A stretch of DNA of 64,000 bases, taken from assembly GCA_020637335.1 (NCBI GenBank), contig JACJWC010000020.1, forward strand, positions 26,577-90,576, written 5' to 3'. Made by a program: the position numbers and the translations under genes. Position 1 is the first letter of the stretch; every line of letters begins with the position of its first letter. This document shows, in pieces, positions 34,528 through 43,387 of this stretch. Below the pieces are notes generated by a model. The model was not told the origin of the DNA and did not search any database. It saw only the letters and a program-made list of their open reading frames with translations. This stretch comes from Acidobacteriota bacterium (lineage in GTDB: Bacteria; Acidobacteriota; Holophagae; Acanthopleuribacterales; Acanthopleuribacteraceae).

Positions 34528-35758
34528 AAAACGGCTCTCCCGAACGGTTCCCCAAGCCCCAAACCGTAAAACCGGCTGTTCCGGGCAAAAGTGAAACGTC
34601 GTCGATTCGCCCAACGAACCGACTGTTATTCTCGAAATACTCCCAGATCCCGGCGCGAATGGTGCCGTGGTGGGACCCGCGAATACTAACGACATTTTGT
34701 GAAAAAATCAAACCTTCAGTTGCAATTCCGGTTTCTTTGAAAACGATACATCCGCCTTTTTTCTCGAAACTGAATTCCCGAGCGAGCGATTCATCCATGG
34801 CCAAAGCCACCAGGCTGCCTTGAAAGAAGCCTTGGCCATACAGATGAATCGCGGCATCACGCCCATTATCCAGAGCCCAATTCACGGCCGTAAAGCTGGA
34901 ATTTTCAAAATCGATCTGGTCGTAAGTGGCTATTTGGGGTGCGAGGAAATGGCATTGTGACCCACCACTCTGACCACGGACTTCAATTCGATCTTTAGCA
35001 ATAATCCACAAATCAGAGGCCTGAATGGTCTCAGCACGGCATTGGTTGACCAGGAGAATGCGAAAACCGGAGGTCTCCAACGTACCTGTGAGTTGGACGG
35101 AGTCCCCAATCAAAACCACAGGATCGGAAGACGCGAGTTCCTTTACATTCAACCGTTCAGGCAGGCCCATAACCCGCAGGTTGGGGAACATTTCTTTCAA
35201 CGTCGTCAGCCATGCTTCGCTGCCCTGAGTATTGAGGTGTTGCGCAAGGCCCGAAAACGAAAAGGGCGTGATGTCCTTAGGTTCGGCAAGGCCGATCATG
35301 TTCTCGGGTGGGTTCCACCCCTGTTGAACGGAGGCATCAAACCAAATCGTCCCATCAATGGTGGCTTTGGGTCGCAAGGACATGTCTTTAACGGATTGGC
35401 TCAGGGTTAAGCGCGGCGAATCGGGAGCACGTGCACCGACCACCCAGCGTTTGTGCAAACGATGCGGCCCACAAATCCCTTCGGTCTCAACAATATAGGC
35501 CATTCCCAAAGGTAGAAATTGCCAATTAAAGCCATTTTCCGGCTCAAATTCGAAAGCGCCAGTGCCGCCATTCGAGTAGGTTAGTGAACTTTGTGTGAAC
35601 AGATTAAGCGCATTGTGGGTGTTCAACTGGGCCTGTTCCAACATGGCCCAATTTTGATTGACCCACTGGGTTTGACCCTGGCGGCGAACCAACATGAGGC
35701 TCATTACTGTGATCAGCAAAAGCACGCCGAGAACGATGGCATAGGCAAACGCTCTCAC
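34502..35758 (-). CDS. GspK/PilX-like minor pseudopilin
   Basis: 418 aa, GTG start overlapping the upstream stop (GTGA). A short leader and single hydrophobic helix (MRAFAYAIVLGVLLLITVMSLMLVRR) resemble GspK/PilX-type proteins, which lack the usual consensus. The large soluble part has no domain I recognise; it is rich in short beta-like stretches. Length and position among pseudopilins support GspK-like function at the pseudopilus tip; the sequence itself is not diagnostic. Confidence 0.6.
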   Translation of the reverse strand: MRAFAYAIVLGVLLLITVMSLMLVRRQGQTQWVNQNWAMLEQAQLNTHNALNLFTQSSLTYSNGGTGAFEFEPENGFNWQFLPLGMAYIVETEGICGPHRLHKRWVVGARAPDSPRLTLSQSVKDMSLRPKATIDGTIWFDASVQQGWNPPENMIGLAEPKDITPFSFSGLAQHLNTQGSEAWLTTLKEMFPNLRVMGLPERLNVKELASSDPVVLIGDSVQLTGTLETSGFRILLVNQCRAETIQASDLWIIAKDRIEVRGQSGGSQCHFLAPQIATYDQIDFENSSFTAVNWALDNGRDAAIHLYGQGFFQGSLVALAMDESLAREFSFEKKGGCIVFKETGIATEGLIFSQNVVSIRGSHHGTIRAGIWEYFENNSRFVGRIDDVSLLPGTAGFTVWGLGNRSGEPFYALPTQTE

Positions 35759-36189
35759 GGTTTCACCACCGCAGATGCAGGCACCAGATAGGAAAACAAA
35801 AAATGTTCAGTGAAATTGCGTTGGGATAGGGAAAGCGAGATTTTCAGAACGCTGTTGGCGACTTGAACGGATTCCACCTGACAGCTCAGGTCCGGCAAGA
35901 ACGCATCGCGATGATTGACTTGAAAACCCTGCGGGGAAAGTTGGACGGTTTGATCGGCGAGATCCTGAATCAAGACGGATTGGGGCGTCCATTCCAGGAG
36001 TTGGCTTTCTGCCAGGGTGTATTGCAAGGTCGCGTCCAACTTAAGTGCTTCCTGGCGTAAACTGGCGATTTGCTCAACCCGAATATTGCGTTCTGCCTCG
36101 AAGCGCAGGAGCAAGAAGGCCAGGCCGCTGACCACCAATCCCAAAAATAGCGCGGCCTGCATTTCCATCAAGGTGAACCCGTATCTCAT
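35755..36189 (-). CDS. Type IV pilin-like pseudopilin
   Basis: 144 aa from ATG 36189 (an upstream longer frame lacks a leader). The class III signal is clear: MRYG|FTLMEMQAALFLGLVVSGLAFLLL with Gly at -1, Phe at +1 and Glu at +5. The soluble part is GspJ/GspI-like in length. It overlaps genes on both sides by 4 bp. Cleavage would need a prepilin peptidase, which is not in the window. Confidence 0.8.
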   Translation of the reverse strand: MRYGFTLMEMQAALFLGLVVSGLAFLLLRFEAERNIRVEQIASLRQEALKLDATLQYTLAESQLLEWTPQSVLIQDLADQTVQLSPQGFQVNHRDAFLPDLSCQVESVQVANSVLKISLSLSQRNFTEHFLFSYLVPASAVVKP

Positions 36190-36653
36190 CGCGCCAACTC
36201 CTGGCTGAATTCGCCTGAAATAAACACCACCTTTTCCGGCTGAATATCGCTGAGTTCCCAATCGGCCAGCACATCGCCTTTATAGGCAAAGGTGAGCACA
36301 CCATTGACTTCGAGCAGGAGGGTTTGGCGGTCATGACCGCTGACCATGCCGACATAGGTAATTGGAAATGGCGGTGCCATGGGCGGGGGGGCGACTTCGG
36401 GCGGCGCTTCAACTTCGGGTTGCGGCTTCAAATTGGGGAAAAACGGATTCACATTTAGGGTTGGAAATTCGGGAACTTGTTGTTGGGCCAGGATTTTGAG
36501 CCGTTCATCCATTTGGATATCCCAGCTCGCATCCACCTTTTGCGGTAAGGCTTCGTCCTTGGCCCGGGCCTGAAATTGGCCAAAGTTATAAAACCACACG
36601 GCGAGCGCGACCAAACTCAGGAGCGCGATCCGGACAGGGTTATCGATCTTCAC
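36186..36653 (-). CDS. GspC/PilP-like inner-membrane protein
   Basis: 155 aa, GTG start overlapping the previous stop. N-terminal membrane helix (residues 8-25), a Pro-rich linker (PEVEAPPEVAPPPMAPP, near 77-95) and a small C-terminal beta domain (ITYVGMVSGHDRQTLLLEVNG...AYKGDVL) like the HR/PilP domain that binds the secretin N0 domain. It would connect the inner-membrane platform with GspD. Confidence 0.78.
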   Translation of the reverse strand: MKIDNPVRIALLSLVALAVWFYNFGQFQARAKDEALPQKVDASWDIQMDERLKILAQQQVPEFPTLNVNPFFPNLKPQPEVEAPPEVAPPPMAPPFPITYVGMVSGHDRQTLLLEVNGVLTFAYKGDVLADWELSDIQPEKVVFISGEFSQELAR

Positions 36654-37168
36654 GACCCCATCTCCTTCAACGCCAACACAATGCGGTTATCCAAATCATT
36701 GCCTTTAGGCGAGGCTTGCCATTCGATCAGGCGAATGGGCATAGGATGGGTTTCAAGGCCGTGCAAGAACGACAAAACGGACTCATAAGAACCCAGAACC
36801 TGAATCGATATGCGAACGATGCCTGGGTTCAAATCCACATCCATGCTTTGTAGGTTCAATTTGTTTTCTTTGACCCGGGTACCTATTTCGCGCAAGTACT
36901 CCTGATTTTGGACATAGGGCTGTAATTTGGCCAGGTTCTGGTTGAGTTCCTCACGAAAAGTTTCATCGTAGGCTTCCAGGAGTTTGCGGTCCTCCAGTTT
37001 GCGCTGAACGTCCTGTTGGGCTTGTGCTTGTTTAAGCCATTCGGCGCGGACATGCAGGTAGCGTTGGATCGGAAGCAGCATGCCGAAATACAGCAAGCCG
37101 ATCAAACCCAGAATCAGCAATCCCAGTTTCAATTGCGCGCGGCGAAGCACGTGAAAGGAGCCGATCAT
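36650..37168 (-). CDS. GspM/PilO-like inner-membrane protein
   Basis: 172 aa with one N-terminal membrane helix (residues about 14-33), a coiled coil (WLKQAQAQQDVQRKLEDRK) and a ferredoxin-like C-terminal part (SIQVLGSYESVLSFLHGLE). This is the PilO/GspM layout. It overlaps both neighbours by 4 bp. It probably dimerises with the GspL/PilN-like neighbour. Confidence 0.78.
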   Translation of the reverse strand: MIGSFHVLRRAQLKLGLLILGLIGLLYFGMLLPIQRYLHVRAEWLKQAQAQQDVQRKLEDRKLLEAYDETFREELNQNLAKLQPYVQNQEYLREIGTRVKENKLNLQSMDVDLNPGIVRISIQVLGSYESVLSFLHGLETHPMPIRLIEWQASPKGNDLDNRIVLALKEMGS

Positions 37169-38202
37169 GGAAAGGTCCCCTGCACCTTACCCAGAAATTG
37201 TTGGGTGCGATGTTTCATTTTGAATTCTTCGAAGCTGACATTTTGTGTGCCGGGCACTTGCCGCACGAAATCGACGTAATCCAGGAGAAGTTGCAACTGC
37301 TCCCCTTCCAAGGTGATCGAAAAGGAGTCGTCCTGCCAACGAAAATCGGTCCACTTCAACCCAGCAGGTAGACCCGCGCTGAGTTGGGCAACGCGGTGGG
37401 CAACGGGTAAGTGACGCCGGGAAAAGGCTTGAATCTGTCGTAATTTTTCCCAGGCCACATTGCCACTATTGGCGAGCGATTCCAGGTGCTGGCTCTCGTC
37501 AAAATGATCGTTGATATAGGTTTGGGCAATTTGTGTTTTGCGTTGTAGCTGTTGACCGGCATAGGCCAAATAGGCGACTGAGAGCAAGGCAATAGCAGCA
37601 ACTCCAATCAGCACCCGAAGACAAAGGCGTGACAGCCCTTGCAAACGATTCATTTGGCGCTCGGATTCGGTTTCCCAATGCAGGAAGGTTGGGTCCTCGG
37701 CCAAGAAAAAGGGCGGGCCATCGGCAGATTCCCGACTGGGTCCCCAAGCATCCCAACCGTGCGGCCCGGCCTGCACGCGCAAACGGAAGTTCCCGATCAC
37801 AAAATGCCCGTCGCTAAACGTGGATTGGGCGGGTACAAGGGCAATGTGCAAGGTTTGTTGGCTTTCTAAGAACAGGGTCTCTAGGGATTGTGCGTACGTG
37901 TTCGGCATGGCAAGCACAAGGCCGGTATCGTCATCGGATAGGTGAACCTGCCAGGTCCATCGCCCCGGTTTCAAGGCAAAATTCTGCTGGAGGTGGGTGC
38001 TGACTTGGGTGAGTTGGGCGGCTGAGAGGCGGGTCAGGAAAAAGAAATCCGGACTGAACCAAAGCGTGGTTTCGGCAGGGGAAAGCTGCTTTAATAGGTC
38101 TTTGATGCCCGGAAAAGGATCTGTTCCGATCCAACTCCCGGAAACACCCGAAAAAACGTCTTGCCAACCGGTGCGATCCACCCAAATCAAAACCCGTTCC
38201 AT
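37165..38202 (-). CDS. GspL / PilM-PilN-like assembly protein
   Basis: 345 aa. The N-terminal ~200 residues would be cytoplasmic (actin-like PilM/GspL-cyto position, weak motifs), then one membrane helix near 200-222 (VLIGVAAIALLSVAYLAY), then a periplasmic PilN/GspL-like ferredoxin domain (FSITLEGEQLQLLLDYVDFV). This is the GspL architecture, which recruits the ATPase GspE. It starts 4 bp after the secretin gene. Confidence 0.75.
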   Translation of the reverse strand: MERVLIWVDRTGWQDVFSGVSGSWIGTDPFPGIKDLLKQLSPAETTLWFSPDFFFLTRLSAAQLTQVSTHLQQNFALKPGRWTWQVHLSDDDTGLVLAMPNTYAQSLETLFLESQQTLHIALVPAQSTFSDGHFVIGNFRLRVQAGPHGWDAWGPSRESADGPPFFLAEDPTFLHWETESERQMNRLQGLSRLCLRVLIGVAAIALLSVAYLAYAGQQLQRKTQIAQTYINDHFDESQHLESLANSGNVAWEKLRQIQAFSRRHLPVAHRVAQLSAGLPAGLKWTDFRWQDDSFSITLEGEQLQLLLDYVDFVRQVPGTQNVSFEEFKMKHRTQQFLGKVQGTFP

Positions 38203-38206
38203 AGTG

Positions 38207-40246
38207 TTAATTCTTCCGCCACCAGCGCTTTTTTTTCTTTTTCAGGTTTTCCTGCTGTTTTTTGACATCCAGAGGATAATCCATGCCTTCATTGTGGCGA
38301 ATAATGACCGCCGATCCCTCATTGCCGTAATAAACGTGTGGCGTCAGGTAAATCACCAGTTCCGCGTTGGTGAAATCGCGGTTGAAGTTCTTAAACAGAT
38401 GGCCCAATAAAGGAATGCGCGAAAGGCCGGGTACACCGCGATCGGTTCGCCGCAGGGATTCTTCAATCAAACCACCAAGGATGATGGTTTCACCATCGCG
38501 TAAGCGCACGGTACTCTGCAAGCGCCGAGTCGAAATGGGGGGAGGCACATTGTCTTCCACTTGGCCGAGGAAACTATTAAACACCGGTTCGATGTAAGAG
38601 GTAATTTCGCCATCTGCGGTTACCCAAGGGATGACCCGCAGGGAGATATTGGCCTCAATAGTCTCAATGCGCTCATAAGTTTGTTGGCGTGGCGTGTTAT
38701 CGCCTACCAGGCTTTCGGAGGTCAATTTGTAGGCTTGAGTTAAACCCACTTCGATGTAGGCCTCATGACCGCTCAAGGTGGCAACCAGCGGTTTGGAAAT
38801 GATTCGCGCCTTGCCCTGTTCCGCCAAAGCCTTGACCCGTAAGCCAAAGTTGGAAGGCAGCCGTCCAATTCGGAAGTTGCCATCTTCACCGCGATTGCCC
38901 TCCAGGCTGATATCCAGACCGGGAAAATAGCTGTTATCGCCATTGGTAATCGTCACGCCTAACTCATCTTTGGCATCGGTCTTAAAATCGACAACCAGCG
39001 CTTCAATCAGCACCTGGGGCACCGGAAGATCAATCATTTCGATACGTGCCCGAACCTCATCGATGATGTCCTGAGTGGCCGTGATCATGATGGAATTTTG
39101 TTCGCGTACCAAGGTCAAATCGACTTTAACATCGCCAAACACGTTGAGTTGTTGTTTGACTTGGGTAGGGGGTTTGATTTGCGATTGCTCCGAGAACTGC
39201 TGTTGTTGGTAGCCATCGCGAAACCGCGAAGTGGAGTTTTGCGAATAGGCACCAAAGGTTGAGGGTCGCGAAGGCAGGTTAAAGGTCTGGAATAAGCCCA
39301 CTTCCCCGGTGATATAAGCCAGAATGTTTTGCGCATTCATGTGACGAATGGGGATGATCTGGGTAGCGGTTAACTCGGGTCGGTCTTTAGAGCCCACCAG
39401 GATAACGCCATCCACTTCCTTGTAGCTAAAGGGCGTGCCGAGGAAAAGCGCGGTCATGGCACCGGGAAAATCGCGACCTTGAATGTAGAGTTCAACGCTG
39501 GTGTTTGGCAAGGGATCGAGCAGTTTAAACGGTTTTTCCACCGAACGGGTCAGCGCTTCAATGGCCTGTTGGAAATTGTTGGCTTTGAGCAGGCCTTCAA
39601 ATTGGTTGTCCTGATAAGTCAGCTTGGGATAGTTGGGCTGAGGGACCTGGGTGTTCTCTGTTGATGGTGGAGGCGGAGGGGCGGCCACCTGGAAATATCC
39701 CTCTTTTTTTTCAACCAAAAGATCGTAGGGTTGAAGCAGTGCGTTAAGCCCGGTTTCCCACTCCATATCGAGGATAAACCCACTGATCTTTTTGTTTTGA
39801 TTGGGATCCACCAAAACATTTTGGCCGAGTTTCTGACTGAGGACTTTTACCAATTCCTGAATCGGCGCGTTGGAGGCCTGAACTGAAATTTTATTATCCG
39901 CAACCTCAACTTTGAGCTCAAATTCGGGCGGTTTTGGTTTGTAGATGTGGTAGATGTTGCCGATCTTCTTCCATTCCAACCCATAGGTTTCCAGAACATA
40001 GGTCAGGAACTCATTCACGGTGACGTTGGTAAAATTGCCAAGCACTTCAACATTGGCGGAATCTTCGATCATCAAATTCAGGTCAAAGTTTTTACGCAAC
40101 GACTCTGCTAAAACTTTGAATCTTCGTTCCACCTGAGCCTGTTGGATCTCCATTGTAAAAGCTTGATTTTTTTCGGGTGGAAGAAAGGGAATCACTTCGG
40201 TTACCCGCGATGATTCTTGGAAAAAGAGCACAAAAAGCAGAAACAT
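38207..40246 (-). CDS. gspD: Secretin (GspD/PilQ family)
   Basis: 679 aa. A short signal (MFLLFVLFF) is followed by N0/N1-like domains (NVTVNEFLTYVLETYGLEW; NAPIQELVKVLSQKLGQNV) and the secretin core: VLIEALVVDF, IISKPLVATLSGHEAYIEVG, IEPVFNSFLG, RRLQSTVRLRDGETIILGGLI, GVPGLSRIPLLGHLFKN, ELVIYLTPHV. It forms the outer-membrane channel. A Ser/Gln-rich insertion lies near 320-370 and a Lys-rich tail ends the protein. No S-domain is obvious. Confidence 0.93.
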   Translation of the reverse strand: MFLLFVLFFQESSRVTEVIPFLPPEKNQAFTMEIQQAQVERRFKVLAESLRKNFDLNLMIEDSANVEVLGNFTNVTVNEFLTYVLETYGLEWKKIGNIYHIYKPKPPEFELKVEVADNKISVQASNAPIQELVKVLSQKLGQNVLVDPNQNKKISGFILDMEWETGLNALLQPYDLLVEKKEGYFQVAAPPPPPSTENTQVPQPNYPKLTYQDNQFEGLLKANNFQQAIEALTRSVEKPFKLLDPLPNTSVELYIQGRDFPGAMTALFLGTPFSYKEVDGVILVGSKDRPELTATQIIPIRHMNAQNILAYITGEVGLFQTFNLPSRPSTFGAYSQNSTSRFRDGYQQQQFSEQSQIKPPTQVKQQLNVFGDVKVDLTLVREQNSIMITATQDIIDEVRARIEMIDLPVPQVLIEALVVDFKTDAKDELGVTITNGDNSYFPGLDISLEGNRGEDGNFRIGRLPSNFGLRVKALAEQGKARIISKPLVATLSGHEAYIEVGLTQAYKLTSESLVGDNTPRQQTYERIETIEANISLRVIPWVTADGEITSYIEPVFNSFLGQVEDNVPPPISTRRLQSTVRLRDGETIILGGLIEESLRRTDRGVPGLSRIPLLGHLFKNFNRDFTNAELVIYLTPHVYYGNEGSAVIIRHNEGMDYPLDVKKQQENLKKKKKRWWRKN

Positions 40247-40261
40247 GAATGCCTCAAAAAA

Positions 40262-41644
40262 TCAATTTAATACGACTTCTCGCAGAAGTTCGGCCATGCT
40301 GGTCTCACCGGCAAGGACCAGTTCAATCCCGTGGTGGGCAATATCTCGAAAGTCGGGTTGGAGTTTGGTGAGTTGGGCTTCGGACAGACGGCGCGGCAGT
40401 GCTTCGCGAATGGATTCGGTTAAAACAAATGCTTCAAAAACGCCCAAACGGCCTTTAAACCCGGAGTCATTGCAGACCGCACAACCGCGACTGGTCCAAA
40501 AGGAGGGCGTTTGGCCTTCCAACAACTTGTAGGTTTTTGCGATTTCAAGTCCATGGGGATCTAGCGTTTTACAGGCAGAACACAGACGCCTGACAAGCCG
40601 TTGGGCCAGACTCAACTTCAGGGAACTCGCAAGTAAAAAAGGTTCTACCCCCATATCCAAGAGCCTGGGCACAGCCCCAACGGATGAGTTGGTGTGTAGG
40701 GTTGAAAACACCAGATGCCCGGTAAGCGAGGCGCGCACGGCCATTTCAGCTGTTTCCAAATCCCGAATCTCACCCACCATTATCACGTTTGGGTCCTGGC
40801 GCAAAAAACTGCGCAGTGCTTGCGAAAAAGTCAATCCGATTTGGGGTCTGACCTGGATTTGGTTTAAACCTTCAATTTGGTATTCAATGGGGTCTTCAAT
40901 GGTCAGGATATTGATCTGCTCGCTTTTGATTTCATTTAAGGCCGCATACAAGGTGGTGGTTTTCCCAGATCCGGTTGGACCTGTAACCAAGACCATGCCG
41001 TGGGGGGCGCGAATCACATTGTGAAATGCGGACTCAACTTGGGTCGGCATGCCAAGGGCTTGAATAGCCAATCGCACCTGACTTTGATCCAAAATGCGGA
41101 TGACGACTTTCTCCCCAAACCCAGTTGGCAGAGTAGATACGCGAAAGTCGATGGTTTTCCCTTGGATCGGCAAATGAATTTTGCCGTCCTGGGGTTGGCG
41201 TTTTTCGGCAATATCCAGATCGGCCAAAACTTTCACACGTGAAACGATTTCGTCTTTATATTCAATGCCAAACTGCTTAACCACTTTCAGGTGACCGTCG
41301 AGACGAAATCGCACCGAGAGCGTTTTGGCTTGTGGTTCTATGTGAATATCGCTGGCTTTTTGTAAAACCGCATCCTGGATCAGATCCTGAACCCAACGAA
41401 TAATGCGTTTTTCTTCCGAAGTGCGGTCTTCATGGTGTTCTTGTGAGGCTTGGGCCTGCGCCTCCCAATGGTCACCATTGACATAATCCAATGGGAATAC
41501 CCCGCCATTGGCCACCCAAAGGGCATGGTACATATCGTGGGGAACATGATTTTCCGCGAGAACGTTTGCGCGACCCTCCTGGACATCCAGAAGGATTCGG
41601 TGGGCCATCAACGCATCGCGATCTAAATGATCGTGGGGGTTCAC
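40262..41644 (-). CDS. gspE: Secretion ATPase GspE (PilB/T2SSE family)
   Basis: 460 aa, GTG start overlapping the gspG stop (GTGA). Walker A is GPTGSGKTTTLY with Lys228; Asp/His boxes and Walker B follow (ILTIEDPIEYQIEG; RQDPNVIMVGEIRD; GHLVFSTLHTN). A tetracysteine zinc site is present (CSAC...CAVC). It is shorter at the N-terminus than PilB, nearer to GspE. It powers pseudopilus assembly from the cytoplasmic side of the inner membrane. Confidence 0.95.
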   Translation of the reverse strand: MNPHDHLDRDALMAHRILLDVQEGRANVLAENHVPHDMYHALWVANGGVFPLDYVNGDHWEAQAQASQEHHEDRTSEEKRIIRWVQDLIQDAVLQKASDIHIEPQAKTLSVRFRLDGHLKVVKQFGIEYKDEIVSRVKVLADLDIAEKRQPQDGKIHLPIQGKTIDFRVSTLPTGFGEKVVIRILDQSQVRLAIQALGMPTQVESAFHNVIRAPHGMVLVTGPTGSGKTTTLYAALNEIKSEQINILTIEDPIEYQIEGLNQIQVRPQIGLTFSQALRSFLRQDPNVIMVGEIRDLETAEMAVRASLTGHLVFSTLHTNSSVGAVPRLLDMGVEPFLLASSLKLSLAQRLVRRLCSACKTLDPHGLEIAKTYKLLEGQTPSFWTSRGCAVCNDSGFKGRLGVFEAFVLTESIREALPRRLSEAQLTKLQPDFRDIAHHGIELVLAGETSMAELLREVVLN

Positions 41645-42021
41645 TGGGATTCCGTGATTTTTCCACTTTGATCCATGGAAAAGGATTTGAGGTCCTTGAC
41701 TTGTGCCTTGGCAACCGCGCGATAGCCACTATCGTTAGCGGATTCGATGGACACCAGATAACGGGCCCGTCCATTGCCATTGCTGTCCAAAACCTCTTCC
41801 TGCTCAAACCCCAGGTCATCGACATTGGCCGCGTAGCGTTTGTTTTTAAGGTAATAAATGTTTTGGAGTTGGTAGATTTTTTCCAAGGCCAGGGTCGCTT
41901 CCACCTCCATGGCACGGTCTGTGGTTTTGCCAAATCGAGGAATGGCAAGCGCGGCCAGAATTCCGATTAGGATGATAACAACTAAAAGTTCAGTCAGGGT
42001 AAACGCACGACGATTCTGCAT
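41641..42021 (-). CDS. gspG: Major pseudopilin GspG-like
   Basis: 126 aa from ATG 42021, chosen because GGAGG lies just upstream and the leader is MQNRRA|FTLTELLVVIILIGILAALAIPRF. Glu at +5 is present, but -1 is Ala instead of Gly. The body (YQLQNIYYLKNKRYAANVDDLGF) is GspG/PilE-like. It is the first pseudopilin of the operon, 29 bp after gspF. Confidence 0.88.
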   Translation of the reverse strand: MQNRRAFTLTELLVVIILIGILAALAIPRFGKTTDRAMEVEATLALEKIYQLQNIYYLKNKRYAANVDDLGFEQEEVLDSNGNGRARYLVSIESANDSGYRAVAKAQVKDLKSFSMDQSGKITESQ

Positions 42022-42050
42022 CGGTTCCTCCAAGGACAGGGTCGGCCCCA

Positions 42051-43229
42051 TTACCGGGAGAGGCCAGTACCACTCAAGATGTCGAATAGGGGCAAATATA
42101 AGCCAACCAAAACAAAGCCAATCATACACGAAAGTCCGACAATCATCATCGGCTCAAAAAGTGCAAGAAACGAAGAAATTGCAAAATTTACCTTATTTTC
42201 ATACATTTCGGCCAAATATTGAATTTGTTCGTTGAGCTTGCCGGTATCCTCGCCGATTTGAACAATGCGGATTTCCTTTTCGGGCAGCAACTGTGTTTTT
42301 TTGAGCGAAAGCGAAAAAGAATCGCCCTTCACAACCTTTTCAGCAACAAGCTTCAAGGCATCGGATTTACTGGGATCCGGATATATGCCGTCCAGCAAGG
42401 TCAAGGCATCGTGAACGCGAATATCGGAAAGCAGGAGGTTAGACAGGCTGCGCAATAAGGTCAGGTGCATGAAATGGTGCAAAAAATTGCCCAAAAACGG
42501 GATGCGGTAGAGGATTTTGTAGACCCAGCGTCGCGAAATCAAGCGCCGAAAGCGCAGAACCAGAATGGAGGCAAGAATCAGAGCCATTATCACGAGCCCA
42601 TAAGACCTCAGAAACTCGGTCGCACCAATCAGGAACCGTGTTATCAACGGCAATTCCAAATGGTAGCGCTGAAACATCTCGAGAAACATGGGAATGACAT
42701 ACAGGGTCAGAATCACAACCGCTACAATGGTGACCATGAGGACAATCGTGGGATATAACAGGGCGGAAATGACGCGTTTCTTGAGTTGGTTTAAGGAAGC
42801 AAAATAAGCTGCCAGTTGCTGGAGATTTTGGCCAAGTGCACCCGTCGATTCACCAACTTGGACCATTTTAGAAACAATTCGTCCGTCAATTTCGGGAGAA
42901 GCGGCGGTCATTTGGGTCAGCGATTTTCCGGACTCAATCCCGCGTTTCCAGCGCAAGACCAGGCTTTGATAGGGCGATTCTGTCAAACCGATGAGACCCA
43001 ATGCTTCACTGAGGTTAATGCCCGCATTGACCATAGCGGCGAATTCGTGAAAAAGAGCTTCCTGATGGCCCAGGTTGAGCGATCGACTCCACCCAATGCG
43101 CTGAGCTTGGACCAGAAGTGAATTGTGCTTTTTCAGCTTTTCAGCCAATGCCTCTTCACTGAGAGAAAGGGCATAACCCGACCCTGTCTTACCAAATTGA
43201 TTAATTGCCGAATAACGAAAAAGGGCCAT
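42051..43229 (-). CDS. gspF: Inner-membrane platform protein GspF
   Basis: 392 aa, two T2SSF domains. Motifs: FHEFAAMVNAGINLSEAL, the central membrane segments (VLMVTIVAVVILTLYVIPMF) and the second repeat (LTLLRSLSNLLLSDIRVHDAL), and IVQIGEDTGKLNEQI near the end before the last membrane helix. First gene of the operon; its promoter should lie in 43230-43387, where I cannot call one with confidence. Confidence 0.93.
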   Translation of the reverse strand: MALFRYSAINQFGKTGSGYALSLSEEALAEKLKKHNSLLVQAQRIGWSRSLNLGHQEALFHEFAAMVNAGINLSEALGLIGLTESPYQSLVLRWKRGIESGKSLTQMTAASPEIDGRIVSKMVQVGESTGALGQNLQQLAAYFASLNQLKKRVISALLYPTIVLMVTIVAVVILTLYVIPMFLEMFQRYHLELPLITRFLIGATEFLRSYGLVIMALILASILVLRFRRLISRRWVYKILYRIPFLGNFLHHFMHLTLLRSLSNLLLSDIRVHDALTLLDGIYPDPSKSDALKLVAEKVVKGDSFSLSLKKTQLLPEKEIRIVQIGEDTGKLNEQIQYLAEMYENKVNFAISSFLALFEPMMIVGLSCMIGFVLVGLYLPLFDILSGTGLSR

Positions 43230-43387
43230 GCTGCGAGCTCCCAGAGGCGCATTCTACCCACCAGCACCAAAAACCTCAACTCAAGCTAACATTTATCCCC
43301 GTGAAATGAGCCCCTGATCGGTGAAACTTAACCCGCACATTGTTTAACCATTTTGTCGACCCAATAGAGTTATCTTTCAAAATTTCC

